Source of the DNA: Planctomycetota bacterium
GTDB lineage: Bacteria > Planctomycetota > Phycisphaerae > Sedimentisphaerales > Anaerobacaceae
Assembly: GCA_013202635.1 (NCBI GenBank)
Contig: JABMRO010000147.1
Coordinates: 1 to 17,162, forward strand
Reading direction: 5' to 3'
DNA: 17,162 bases
Numbering within the stretch: the first letter of the stretch is position 1; each line of letters begins with the position of its first letter. This document shows, piece by piece, positions 6,369-14,600 of this stretch. Under the pieces are notes generated by a model, which saw only the letters and a list, made by a program, of their open reading frames with translations, ran no database searches and was not told the DNA's origin. The position numbers and the translations under genes are program-made.

Positions 6369-8243
6369 TTACCCAGGATTCTTCAGGAGAAATAGATAAT
6401 TTTTTCGTTCAATGAAACGATTTCTAACAAATTCAGGTCTCCATTGCACACCCAGCAGGATATTACCATCTTTCAATACTTCCATATCTTCAATATCATA
6501 ATCCATGCGCACAAAGTGACCCAGCTTTCGTATCCTGCGATTAGAACGAACATCGAAAACCATTAATGTGTGATCATCGTGACAATACAATTTCCCGTTT
6601 TTCACAAAGTTGTCATTATAAAAGCGAGGAGCCGCGGTTACACTTTCCAAAATTGTAAAGGGTCGTGCGCCACTGAACCTGCAATAGACCTTCTCGCTAT
6701 CCCAACGGGTCACATCGAACCGGGCAATGTCCTCAAAGTCAACAAAAAAGAAGGAGAATTTGCTATCATGAACATCAACTATCGAAGATTCATGAATATT
6801 GTTACTGCCGTAGTAAAACCGATAACTCAGATCGATGCTTAGCCTTATTTTCTCTTCGGTCCCGATTCCTTCAACTTGTATAAGAGGTATAGTGAATTCT
6901 TCTTTACGATTTCTATGGGGATATGGCCAGTATTTCTTTAGTACATCGAGCTTCTTATCAATTAGCTTTAATTCTCCGGGATCTGTAATATCCACTACAG
7001 AACAGCTATTATTCACACAGACAATTAACTTGTTTTCAGTAAGCCGCATTGCGACACGAAGTATATCAATTCTACCCGTAAGATAGTCTGACATGTCTAA
7101 TTCAAAGACAGGCCTCCAGGAGTTATCAGTATGCTTATAGCTTTTCAGATAAATTTTCTCATAGAATCGTTTCGTGGTTGATCCTCTTTTTTCTTCGCGA
7201 TAATACGCATCCATTGTAAATGAATACACATCATTTCCATAAATCTTATCTAATATTCCGTCTCTGGGGTATCTCCTTAAATAGTAACCTTCCATCCTCG
7301 GTGGCCCATAGTGTATTATGTAAGTCGTATCTTTGCTGAAATCGTTTGAAGAAATTTTGTTTTGGTGTATGTCAATGTAACTTGTTCCTTGAAATATAAG
7401 TTTTTCTCCGACTTTCTCTATAGAGGGACGCCCAAGCTGGGAGCCTAACAAACCAAAGAATTCAATTTTCTTTTCCTGCAGTACTTTAATATTGGCGACC
7501 TGACTGCTGAAAAGCATCATCAATACAAATACCAGTCCGGCCCCCGTCCATAACAGACTTTTCAGATTTGTCCTCAAATGCCAGTCATGCTTTGCCGCAT
7601 AAAGGGCAAAAACAAAAGCCCCCACTGGAGCGATAAATATTATTGCCAGATAAGGGCCCCATGACCAAAGCATAACATCGCTCACAAAATCCTTATAGTC
7701 CAGGGGCAGCATGAACGGGAGCACTAACAAAAAACACCCTATCAACATCCCGATAAGCCAGGCGCGTGCGGTTTTGCGCACAAGCACATTGCATGCAAAG
7801 CACAGGCTGTAAGTCATTATCGCTATCAGGATGGGTGGAGGCACATAGTACAAAAAAAACCTTTTTTCGATGCCTTCTTTGTTCCAGATGAGATTGCTAA
7901 CAAAGTGGAAAACCAACGGACAGGCTACAATCAATAAAGAGGCAATCAATCCGATGAAGAATTTCAGAGTAATGAGCAATTTTACATTGGCGGGTTTTGA
8001 CCGCCAGAAGATATAGTGTTTCTCACTTAGGTCACCTTGCACATTCGCGCATGCGATAAGACCGGCAAGCAGGGGCCCGAACATAACAGCCGGGAAAGTC
8101 ATGGCAGTGCTGAAAAAGCCATCTCCCGCCTTAAGATTGACCACAGCTTCTTCTATCGGCAGAACCATTAGCAGTCCCAGGCAAGCCAGAAGGTGCCATT
8201 TAAGCTGGCAAATCTGCTGATGGATAATCCCTGATACCCTCAT
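6369..8243 (-). CDS. ABC-2-like permease fused to a large C-terminal beta-propeller-like domain
   Basis: A 624-residue protein. Residues about 1-250 hold seven hydrophobic segments of an ABC-2-like permease, including a G-D-L-S-E-K-H-Y-I-F-W-R-S-K-P loop typical of the ATPase contact. Residues about 250-624 are soluble and beta-rich, with propeller-like turns such as C-S-V-V-D-I-T-D-P-G-E-L (LVIVD-repeat-like) and L-M-V-F-D-V-R-S-N-R-R-I. With seven segments and a cytoplasmic N-terminus the propeller would face outside. I chose the ATG at 8243 because it has AGGAG six bases upstream and overlaps the previous stop as ATGA; an in-frame ATG 11 codons upstream lies inside the previous gene. It is translationally coupled to that gene. 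The permease part is fairly sure; the propeller fold is inferred from weak repeats. Confidence 0.85.
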   Translation of the reverse strand: MRVSGIIHQQICQLKWHLLACLGLLMVLPIEEAVVNLKAGDGFFSTAMTFPAVMFGPLLAGLIACANVQGDLSEKHYIFWRSKPANVKLLITLKFFIGLIASLLIVACPLVFHFVSNLIWNKEGIEKRFFLYYVPPPILIAIMTYSLCFACNVLVRKTARAWLIGMLIGCFLLVLPFMLPLDYKDFVSDVMLWSWGPYLAIIFIAPVGAFVFALYAAKHDWHLRTNLKSLLWTGAGLVFVLMMLFSSQVANIKVLQEKKIEFFGLLGSQLGRPSIEKVGEKLIFQGTSYIDIHQNKISSNDFSKDTTYIIHYGPPRMEGYYLRRYPRDGILDKIYGNDVYSFTMDAYYREEKRGSTTKRFYEKIYLKSYKHTDNSWRPVFELDMSDYLTGRIDILRVAMRLTENKLIVCVNNSCSVVDITDPGELKLIDKKLDVLKKYWPYPHRNRKEEFTIPLIQVEGIGTEEKIRLSIDLSYRFYYGSNNIHESSIVDVHDSKFSFFFVDFEDIARFDVTRWDSEKVYCRFSGARPFTILESVTAAPRFYNDNFVKNGKLYCHDDHTLMVFDVRSNRRIRKLGHFVRMDYDIEDMEVLKDGNILLGVQWRPEFVRNRFIERKNYLFLLKNPG

Positions 8244-8920
8244 AGATATCTCCTGATACTGGTGTATCTGTAACATGCAATGCCGAGTACTGCCAAAGAG
8301 GCTGGAATCTGCGAAAGTGCCGTTCCCACAGGCCCGACATCAATGGTTTTCATGAGAATAAGTGAATACGGCACGAAACGCTCGGCCCAGGTGACATCAC
8401 ACATGCCGGACCAGAGAAGGACGATTCCCCAGCCGATAAAGATACTGAACATAGCCACCAGCGAACCGGCCTCACTCCTGCTCTGACAGCCGAAGGCGCA
8501 GAACCAGGTAAAAAGGACCAGGGCTGCCATGCTATAAAGTGAATTGGTTTTCAAAAGAAACAATATCTGTGCCTCTCTGCCCTGAGATATGAACTCCATC
8601 AACAGCCCGCTAATAAGAAATATCAGAACAATTCCCACAGCCGAAACAAGATACTTACTGAAAAAAAGCATCCATCTGGGGACCGGTATCTTGAAAAGCA
8701 AATGTACCGTGCGGTTGCTTATTTCACCTGAAAAAATATCCAGCGAGAAAATGACCGGTACGGCAAACATCTGGATAAATGAGATCAATATACAATTGGC
8801 AAAATCCGGTATGATTCGTATCCTGAAAAGCATAATTGTGAATACAACGCTGGCCGCCCCGCAAAACCAAAGTTTCCAGAGGTTTTCTTTCCATTCTTTC
8901 CACAGAAGCATTCGAAACAT
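8240..8920 (-). CDS. ABC-2 type transporter permease
   Basis: A 226-residue membrane protein starting M-F-R-M-L-L-W-K-E-W-K-E-N, a typical beginning of ABC-2 permeases. It has about six hydrophobic segments and the F-S-G-E-I-S-N-R-T-V-H-L-L-F-K-I-P-V-P loop (about residues 62-80), which matches the ATPase-contact region of this family. The open frame extends further upstream to 9151, but that part would overlap the regulator gene. ATG 8920, one base after the regulator's TAA and with GGAG seven bases upstream, is the better start. It overlaps the next gene by 4 bp (ATGA). It probably forms a heteromeric transporter with the permease-propeller protein and the ATPase at 5439. Confidence 0.88.
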   Translation of the reverse strand: MFRMLLWKEWKENLWKLWFCGAASVVFTIMLFRIRIIPDFANCILISFIQMFAVPVIFSLDIFSGEISNRTVHLLFKIPVPRWMLFFSKYLVSAVGIVLIFLISGLLMEFISQGREAQILFLLKTNSLYSMAALVLFTWFCAFGCQSRSEAGSLVAMFSIFIGWGIVLLWSGMCDVTWAERFVPYSLILMKTIDVGPVGTALSQIPASLAVLGIACYRYTSIRRYL

Positions 8921-8921
8921 A

Positions 8922-9341
8922 TTACTTCTCCGACAAACCAGTTTTACCGCGGCCGGCTCTTTGTGAAACGATGTACCCATATTCTTTCTGCAGAAGCTCG
9001 CCGACCTGCTCAATAGGCAGCTCCAGTTGAACCGCCAGGATGGCCGCTTCGCGAAGTACGTTTGAGACGGTTTTTCTTCTTTCAGCGGCGGGAATAGTCT
9101 GCTTACTGGAAGAAACGTATGTTCCGTCACCTCTTTCGATTTTGAGCACATTCTGCCGGCAAAGCTCGTTATAGACCTTCAGTACCGTATTTTGGTTGAT
9201 TGCCAGCCTCGCCGCTAATTCCCTCACACTTGGAACTTTATCGCCTTCTTTAAGCACACCGGTGGCAACCTGATACTTAATCTGGTCGATAATCTGCCGG
9301 TATATCGGAACTGATGATGATGGTTCAATCCGTATAAAAAT
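8922..9341 (-). CDS. GntR-family transcriptional regulator, YtrA subfamily, probable ATT start
   Basis: A 139-residue regulator. The N-terminal winged helix-turn-helix includes P-I-Y-R-Q-I-I-D-Q-I-K, then K-V-P-S-V-R-E-L-A-A-R-L-A-I-N-Q-N-T-V-L-K-V-Y-N-E-L and the wing R-G-D-G-T-Y-V. The short C-terminal helical tail (about 60 residues) is typical of the YtrA subfamily, which controls ABC transporter operons. The only in-frame GTG (9257) would remove the first conserved helix and has no ribosome binding site. Homology runs back to 9341, where ATT stands eight bases after AAGGAG, and TAA at 9354-9356 blocks any earlier start; no ATG, GTG or TTG is available at the true N-terminus. It is the first gene of the cluster and probably represses it and itself. 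Confidence 0.85.
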   Translation of the reverse strand: MFIRIEPSSSVPIYRQIIDQIKYQVATGVLKEGDKVPSVRELAARLAINQNTVLKVYNELCRQNVLKIERGDGTYVSSSKQTIPAAERRKTVSNVLREAAILAVQLELPIEQVGELLQKEYGYIVSQRAGRGKTGLSEK

Positions 9342-9349
9342 GGCTACTA

Positions 9350-9355
9350 CTCCTT
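9350..9355 (-). promoter_or_regulatory. Ribosome binding site supporting the ATT start of the GntR gene
   Basis: AAGGAG on the minus strand, eight bases before ATT at 9341. It is the only good Shine-Dalgarno sequence near the regulator's start, and it supports initiation there rather than at the GTG at 9257. Confidence 0.6.
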
Positions 9356-9367
9356 AAATAGCATTAC

Positions 9368-9387
9368 TGTTATATATAACTATAACA
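9368..9387. promoter_or_regulatory. Palindromic operator candidate for the GntR/YtrA-type regulator
   Basis: A perfect inverted repeat, TGTTATA-N6-TATAACA, covers the -10 box of the cluster promoter. A shorter perfect palindrome, GTTATATATAAC, lies inside it. Position and symmetry fit a dimeric GntR repressor that blocks RNA polymerase. The symmetry is seen; binding is inferred. Confidence 0.65.
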
Positions 9388-9406
9388 ATATATCGGTATA
9401 GGTCAA
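9379..9406 (-). promoter_or_regulatory. Predicted promoter of the regulator-ABC transporter cluster
   Basis: On the minus strand TTGACC (9401-9406) and TATAGT (9379-9384) are 16 bp apart, each one mismatch from sigma70 consensus. Upstream of the -35 is an A/T-only tract of about 25 bp that resembles an UP element. It points at the regulator gene and overlaps the palindromic operator. Not tested for sigma preference in this phylum. Confidence 0.65.
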
Positions 9407-9552
9407 CAAAAAAAATATTATTTTTTAAAATATTTCTCCGTATTGCTTTGGACAAAAATAAGCAATTGGCAGGAAAAAGACAGCAGGCAAAGCGAACCAC
9501 AGAATTCACCTGCGTTTACCTTGATGGGCCGCAATGTTTGCAGCAGCAGTGG

Positions 9553-10290
9553 TTACTCATCGACACGATTCAGTTTCAAGGTCTGTGTTATGTCACTGAT
9601 TCTGGTTTGATCAAGCATGTTTTCGGCAGTTGCTTTGGCTTCATTGAGTTCAATGTCTGAAATAGCCTTTTGTATTTTTAGTAGATAGCTCGGGTTCATA
9701 CTCAGAACCCGCACGCCTATACCAAGCAGGAAAGGCAGATATCGTTCATGGTGAGCCATATCACCGCAGATCGGAATTTCTTTGCCGTTTTGATTGGCCG
9801 AATGGACCACCTTTTTCATTGTACGCAACACCGAAGGGTGATGAGGCAAATAAGAACCGGCGACATTTTCGTTAGTCCTGTCAACCCCTAACATAAACTG
9901 TATAAAATCGTTGGTTCCAATCGAAAAAAAATCAGCCTCCTTCGTGAAATCGTCTATCAGGTCCACGACACATGGCAGCTCGACCATTATTCCAAGTTTC
10001 GGCTTTCTATTGTGTTTCGTATCCTGTTTGCCGAGTTCTTCCAAACATTCAAATACAACTTCACGGGCCTGGCAGAATTCGTCTATGGATGAAATCATTG
10101 GAAACATAATCCGTAAATCTGCCCCGGCTCCTGCACGCAATATTGCCCGAATTTGCTCGGCAAAAACAGGTTTGTTTTGAAGCGAAAAACGTATCGATCT
10201 CAGGCCGGGAGCAGGATTCTGTTCCCTGATGTCGTGGTAATAGGATAAGGTTTTATCGCCTCCCATATCGAGTGATATAAAAGCTGTTCG
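9553..10290 (-). pseudogene. ptsI: C-terminal remnant of PTS enzyme I (phosphoenolpyruvate-protein phosphotransferase)
   Basis: About 245 residues match the PEP-binding barrel of enzyme I. Homology begins just before S-L-D-M-G-G-D-K (usual L-D-I-G-G-D-K). It continues through R-S-I-R-F-S-L, the I-M-F-P-M-I-S-S region, G-I-M-V-E-L-P, F-F-S-I-G-T-N-D-F-I-Q-F and the catalytic-cysteine motif I-C-G-D-M-A. The barrel's key residues look intact. The N-terminal HPr-binding and phospho-histidine domains (about 250-330 residues) are missing, an in-frame TAA sits at 10291-10293, and the ATG at 10266 has no ribosome binding site. I therefore read it as a gene remnant, though a translated barrel-only protein from 10266 to 9553 cannot be excluded. 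No HPr or EII gene is nearby. Confidence 0.75.
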
Positions 10291-10608
10291 TTATCCATCA
10301 ATGTACCCGTAATTTTCACATTCACCTGTGCCCGGACGCCTTATTGGGCTGTCAATACCTTATCATAACCGGATCGGCCGCCGATTTCTATCTTTGTTTA
10401 TACGTATTTGCCGCAACAAAGGTCTCTTCTTTTCAATCTATTAAAGCACCACAGACGAAGGTACGTGATTTTACATTGACACGGGATAGAACGTTTTTTT
10501 ACAAGTTATTGGGCTGTACGTTGCTTATTTTTTTACTTCAGTGAGCAGGTGAAGATACCCAAGGTAATGCGCTGCCTATAAAACTGTCAATTGCCAATCC
10601 GACATTTA
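10291..10608. other. Intergenic region between enzyme I remnant and lipid kinase gene
   Basis: No gene is supported here. TTATTGGGCTGT occurs twice as an exact 12-bp direct repeat at 10341-10352 and 10506-10517, enclosing 153 bp. The enclosed segment has no terminal inverted repeats that I can see. The stretch where the missing 5' half of the enzyme I gene should lie shows no recognisable homology in any minus-strand frame. Confidence 0.5.
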
Positions 10609-10637
10609 TTGAATACGATTATAAATGGTCGTATAAT
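10609..10637 (+). promoter_or_regulatory. Predicted sigma70-type promoter for the lipid kinase gene
   Basis: TTGAAT (10609-10614) and TATAAT (10632-10637) are separated by 17 bp, with a perfect -10. Transcription would start near 10644, giving a leader of about 35 nt before the ATG at 10679. Confidence 0.65.
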
Positions 10638-10678
10638 CCGGCATAAGGAAGTCATATTTATCAAAATCATTTTGAATT

Positions 10679-11566
10679 ATGTGTAACAACATTATCATCG
10701 CGAATACAAAAGCCCGGTGGGGGCTAAACCGTTCACGTGTCCGTCGGGCCGAGGCCTTTCTTCGCAAACACAAACTTGCCTTTTCTTCATTTACTACGGA
10801 TTATCCCGGCCACGCACAGGAAATCGCGGCAGAAGCAGCAATCCAAAAAGTTAACACGATTGTTGTACTCGGTGGGGATGGGACCTTAAATGAGGTCATA
10901 AATGGCGTGCTGGCGACCGGATGCCGTCATATTCCGCGCATTGGTATTATTCCTTCTGGCTCCTCCAATGATTTTTCGAAAAGCCTTGGAATACCCCAAC
11001 AACTGCACAAAGCCTGCCGGACAATCATAAATGGAAAAACCAAATATGTGGATATCGGGCAGGCGGGCAGGCACTTTTTTTGTATGGCCTCTTCTATCGG
11101 TCTTTTTGCGGCTGTCTGCGCCGAAAGCTATCGAATGAAGGGACTCAGCGGCTGCCTGCGATACATAGCGGCGGCTCTTTGCGTAATCAGAAAGATGAAC
11201 TCCGGATGGGAAATGAATATTAAAACCGATGGAAGAATGTTTCGTGGAACCTACGGAGTTCTGCTTGTCAGTAATACGCCCCGATATGGAGGACTCACAT
11301 TTATTCCAGAGGCCAGACCCGATGACGGCCTGTTGGACTGCCTGATAATAGAAATGCCGAAGAAATTGGAAGCTCTGGGTTTTATACCATTGACACTCAG
11401 AAAGGCATTGACAAGCCATAAAAAAGTCACCTTGTTTCGGGCAAAATCACTTTCCGTTTCTCTTACTCCTTCGGCGCCGCTTAGCAATGATGGTGAAGTC
11501 TATCCGAATCTTTTTGGTTCTGTTGATTACAAAATACTCCCTCAAAAACTGCAAATCATCTGCTAA
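10679..11566 (+). CDS. Diacylglycerol/lipid kinase family protein (DAGK catalytic domain)
   Basis: A 295-residue cytoplasmic or peripheral membrane enzyme of the YegS/DgkB type, which phosphorylates a lipid such as diacylglycerol with ATP. The nucleotide-binding motif G-G-D-G-T-L-N-E-V is at 65-73. The second motif is P-S-G-S-S-N-D-F at 92-99, where P-x-G-T-x-N-D is more usual. The C-terminal N-D-G-E (D271-E273) motif of the catalytic site is present. Length fits the family (about 290-310). Lipid substrate cannot be decided; a sphingoid or ceramide-like lipid is also possible. The ATG follows an in-frame TGA at 10673-10675 and has no close Shine-Dalgarno sequence; AAGGAAG lies 28 bases upstream. 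The next gene begins 112 bp downstream on the same strand. Confidence 0.9.
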   Translation: MCNNIIIANTKARWGLNRSRVRRAEAFLRKHKLAFSSFTTDYPGHAQEIAAEAAIQKVNTIVVLGGDGTLNEVINGVLATGCRHIPRIGIIPSGSSNDFSKSLGIPQQLHKACRTIINGKTKYVDIGQAGRHFFCMASSIGLFAAVCAESYRMKGLSGCLRYIAAALCVIRKMNSGWEMNIKTDGRMFRGTYGVLLVSNTPRYGGLTFIPEARPDDGLLDCLIIEMPKKLEALGFIPLTLRKALTSHKKVTLFRAKSLSVSLTPSAPLSNDGEVYPNLFGSVDYKILPQKLQIIC

Positions 11567-11678
11567 ATCAAAACATCTCTTTTCTAAAGAACAGAATGTA
11601 TGTGCGTTTGTAAAGCAAAATTGGTATCATGGAGTTGGCATTCTTTGAATTATTATACCGGCATTACTGGAGGTTATT

Positions 11679-14600
11679 ATGACAAGAACTCTGCTTAGCA
11701 TAATTTTGCTGTTAACTTCCTGGCAGACTTCAAAAGGGGACTGGTCTCAGTTTCGTGCGGATGCCGCGAGGAGCGGCTACATATCACAGAAGCTACCGGG
11801 CAGTCTCTCGTTGCGATGGGTATATAAGCCGCTTCACCCGCCTCAACCCGCCTGGCGGGCCGAAGATACACGTATGCCTTTTGACCACGCTTATCATGCA
11901 ATCATCGCAGAAGGCATGGTTTTCTTTGGCAGTTCAGCGGACAATAAAGTTTATGCATTGAATGCTGTTACCGGTAAGGAGCGATGGACATTTTTTGCTG
12001 ATTCTCCGATTCGTTTCGCCCCTGCTTTCTGGCAGGGTCGGTTATATATAGCCGGAGATGATGGGTATCTGTATTGCCTTCGGGCAAAAACGGGAAAGCT
12101 CATTTGGCGAAAACGCGGGGGACCACGAGAAGATATGGTTCTTGGAAACGGACGCATGATTTCCCGATGGCCGGCCAGAGGTGCGGCCACTATTATCGAT
12201 AATATCGTCTATTTTTCCGCAGGTATTTGGCCTTCGGAAGGAATATACATCTACGCACTTGAGCCTGAAACGGGCAAGGTTCTTTGGGTGAATGACTCAA
12301 GCGGCAGTATGCTGATGGATCAGCCTCATCCGACAGCACAGGCCAATAGTGGTGTCTCAGTGCAAGGCTATCTGTCAGCCGCCGATGATACCCTTTTAGT
12401 GCCAACCGGTCGTGCGATACCCGCCGCCTTCGACAGGCAAAACGGTGCATTCCGGTACTTTCATCTCCAGAGATACGGTCAAATACGGCCGGGCCCGTTC
12501 ATTACCCTTATTAATGGCCTGACGTTCAGCAGGAATGAGTTGTTTAACTCCCAAACCGGTAACTTGCTGCTCAGGGGAACACCCGGCTCCGCAGTCGCCG
12601 ATTTCCCCGAATATATAGTCTTTGCTCAGGAAAACAGTATTAAGGGCATCACCCGTTCAAAACCTATTGAAGAAAAACAGACAAAAGATTCTGCCGGAAA
12701 ACTAAAAAAACAAAACGTTCTGAGCTCACCATCCTGGTCTATTGCATGTCCGGAACCGGTGGGTGTGTCTCTAATAGGGGCAGGCGAAACAATCGTCGCT
12801 GGAACGAAAAATCACAAGATAATCACCGCAGATATAGAAACCAAATCTATTATTATGACTGCTGATGTGGATGGTCAGCCCATGGGGCTCGCGGCGGCTG
12901 ATGGCCGTCTTATCGTCAGCACGGATAAGGGCACTATCTACTGTTTCGCAGGCAAAACTTCAAACAAGACTGTTGAGATAAGTCCAAAACTGAAATCATC
13001 TGCTTACGGAAAAAACCAGCTATACGCCAGAGCGGCCAGAGAGATTATAAATAGAACCGGAAAGACCAAAGGTTATTGTCTCGATATAGCTTGTGGGCAG
13101 GGCCGCCTTGCTTATGAACTGGCCAAACGTACAGACCTGAATATTTATGCTGTCGAATCAGACCCTGCAAAGGTCAAAAGGGCAAGAAAATTACTTACTG
13201 AAGCCGGACTTTACGGTACACGTGTAACTGTTCTGCAGCGGGACCTTGCAAAGACAAAGCTGCCCAACTGCTTTGCCAACCTGATTGTATCGGGCGCTTC
13301 TGTCAAAGAGGGGGCTGATTATTTACCAGAAAAAGAGATTAATCGCATTCTAAGGCCTTATGGAGGCTCTGCATGTCTTGGTAAACCGGGCAAAATGCAA
13401 TTGACTGTTCGGGGCGGCCTCGAAGGTGCCGGCAATTGGACTCACCAGTATGCCGACCCAGCAAATACCAACTGCTCTCCTGATGAGCTTATAAGAGGAC
13501 CGCTTGAAGTGCTGTGGTTCACTGACAATGATTTTGAAATGCCTTCCCGGCATGGGCGCGGTCCTGCGCCGCTTTGTCTTGATGGCCGGCTTTTTGTTGA
13601 AGGTTTACACGGCCTGCGAGCACTTGATGCATATAACGGACATGTCATCTGGGAATATCCTCTCGAAAACATATTGAAGGCGTATGACCAGGAACACCTG
13701 ATGGGAACAGCCGGGACTGGAAGCAACTTCTGTGTGACCCCTGAAGGTCTCTATGTGCGCACAGGTGGAAAATGCCTGCAACTGGATCCTGCTACCGGCA
13801 AACTGATTGCCGAGTTTCCTGCTCCTCAGCATCCGCAAGGCAAACAAAGCACGTGGGGATACGTTGCCTGCAAGAACCAAACTTTATTTGGCACATTGGC
13901 CGATACAGAGCACATCGTTCAGTATCGCTACGGCAGAAGCGATATGAAAACACAGTTCACGGAATCAGTGCTTCTGTTTGCGATGGATACAAGAACAGGT
14001 AGGCTCAAGTGGAGCTACACTCCACAAAATTCAATCCGCAATAATTCCATCGCAGTCGGAAACGGCAACGTCTATTTTATCGATGCGCCGTTAGATTTAC
14101 GTGACTGTCCGGATTATCCGAACAAACAACAAAGAACTCAAAAATCGGACAGTATCTCCAAAACGGAAGGGACACTTATCGCACTGGATATGAACAATGG
14201 TGAAGTCCTCTGGACGTCATCGAAGGATATTTACGGCACAATGCTTGCTTTAAGTCAAAAGCACGATATTTTGCTGATGGCCTACCAGGACACACGCTTC
14301 AAGCTGGTTTCGGAAGTTGGCGGCAGAATGTCTGCTTTTGGTGCCTCAAATGGAAATCGACTTTGGGATATTGAGGCCCGCTATGCCTCGCGGCCTATCC
14401 TGAATGACTCGACCATCTACGCCCAGCCCGGCGCCTGGGATCTTCGTACAGGTCTTAAAAAAGAATTTAATTTTGAACGTTCTTATGGCTGCGGTATCAT
14501 CGCCGGAGCCACGAATTTGCTGGCTTTCCGTTCGGCTACACTTGGATACAGAGATCTCCTATCCGGCAAAGGAACTGAAAACTATGGCGGCATAAGACCC

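Noticed and set aside
8921..9151. N-terminal extension of the ABC-2 permease at 8240-8920
   Set aside because: It overlaps the GntR gene in another frame, is not membrane-like, and the ATG at 8920 has a good ribosome binding site.
10344..10544. 66-codon plus-strand open frame in the gap before the lipid kinase
   Set aside because: No ribosome binding site, no family resemblance, and it spans the 12-bp direct repeats.
11576..11592. Short TCTTT/AAAGA hairpin after the lipid kinase gene as terminator
   Set aside because: Five weak base pairs and no following T-run.
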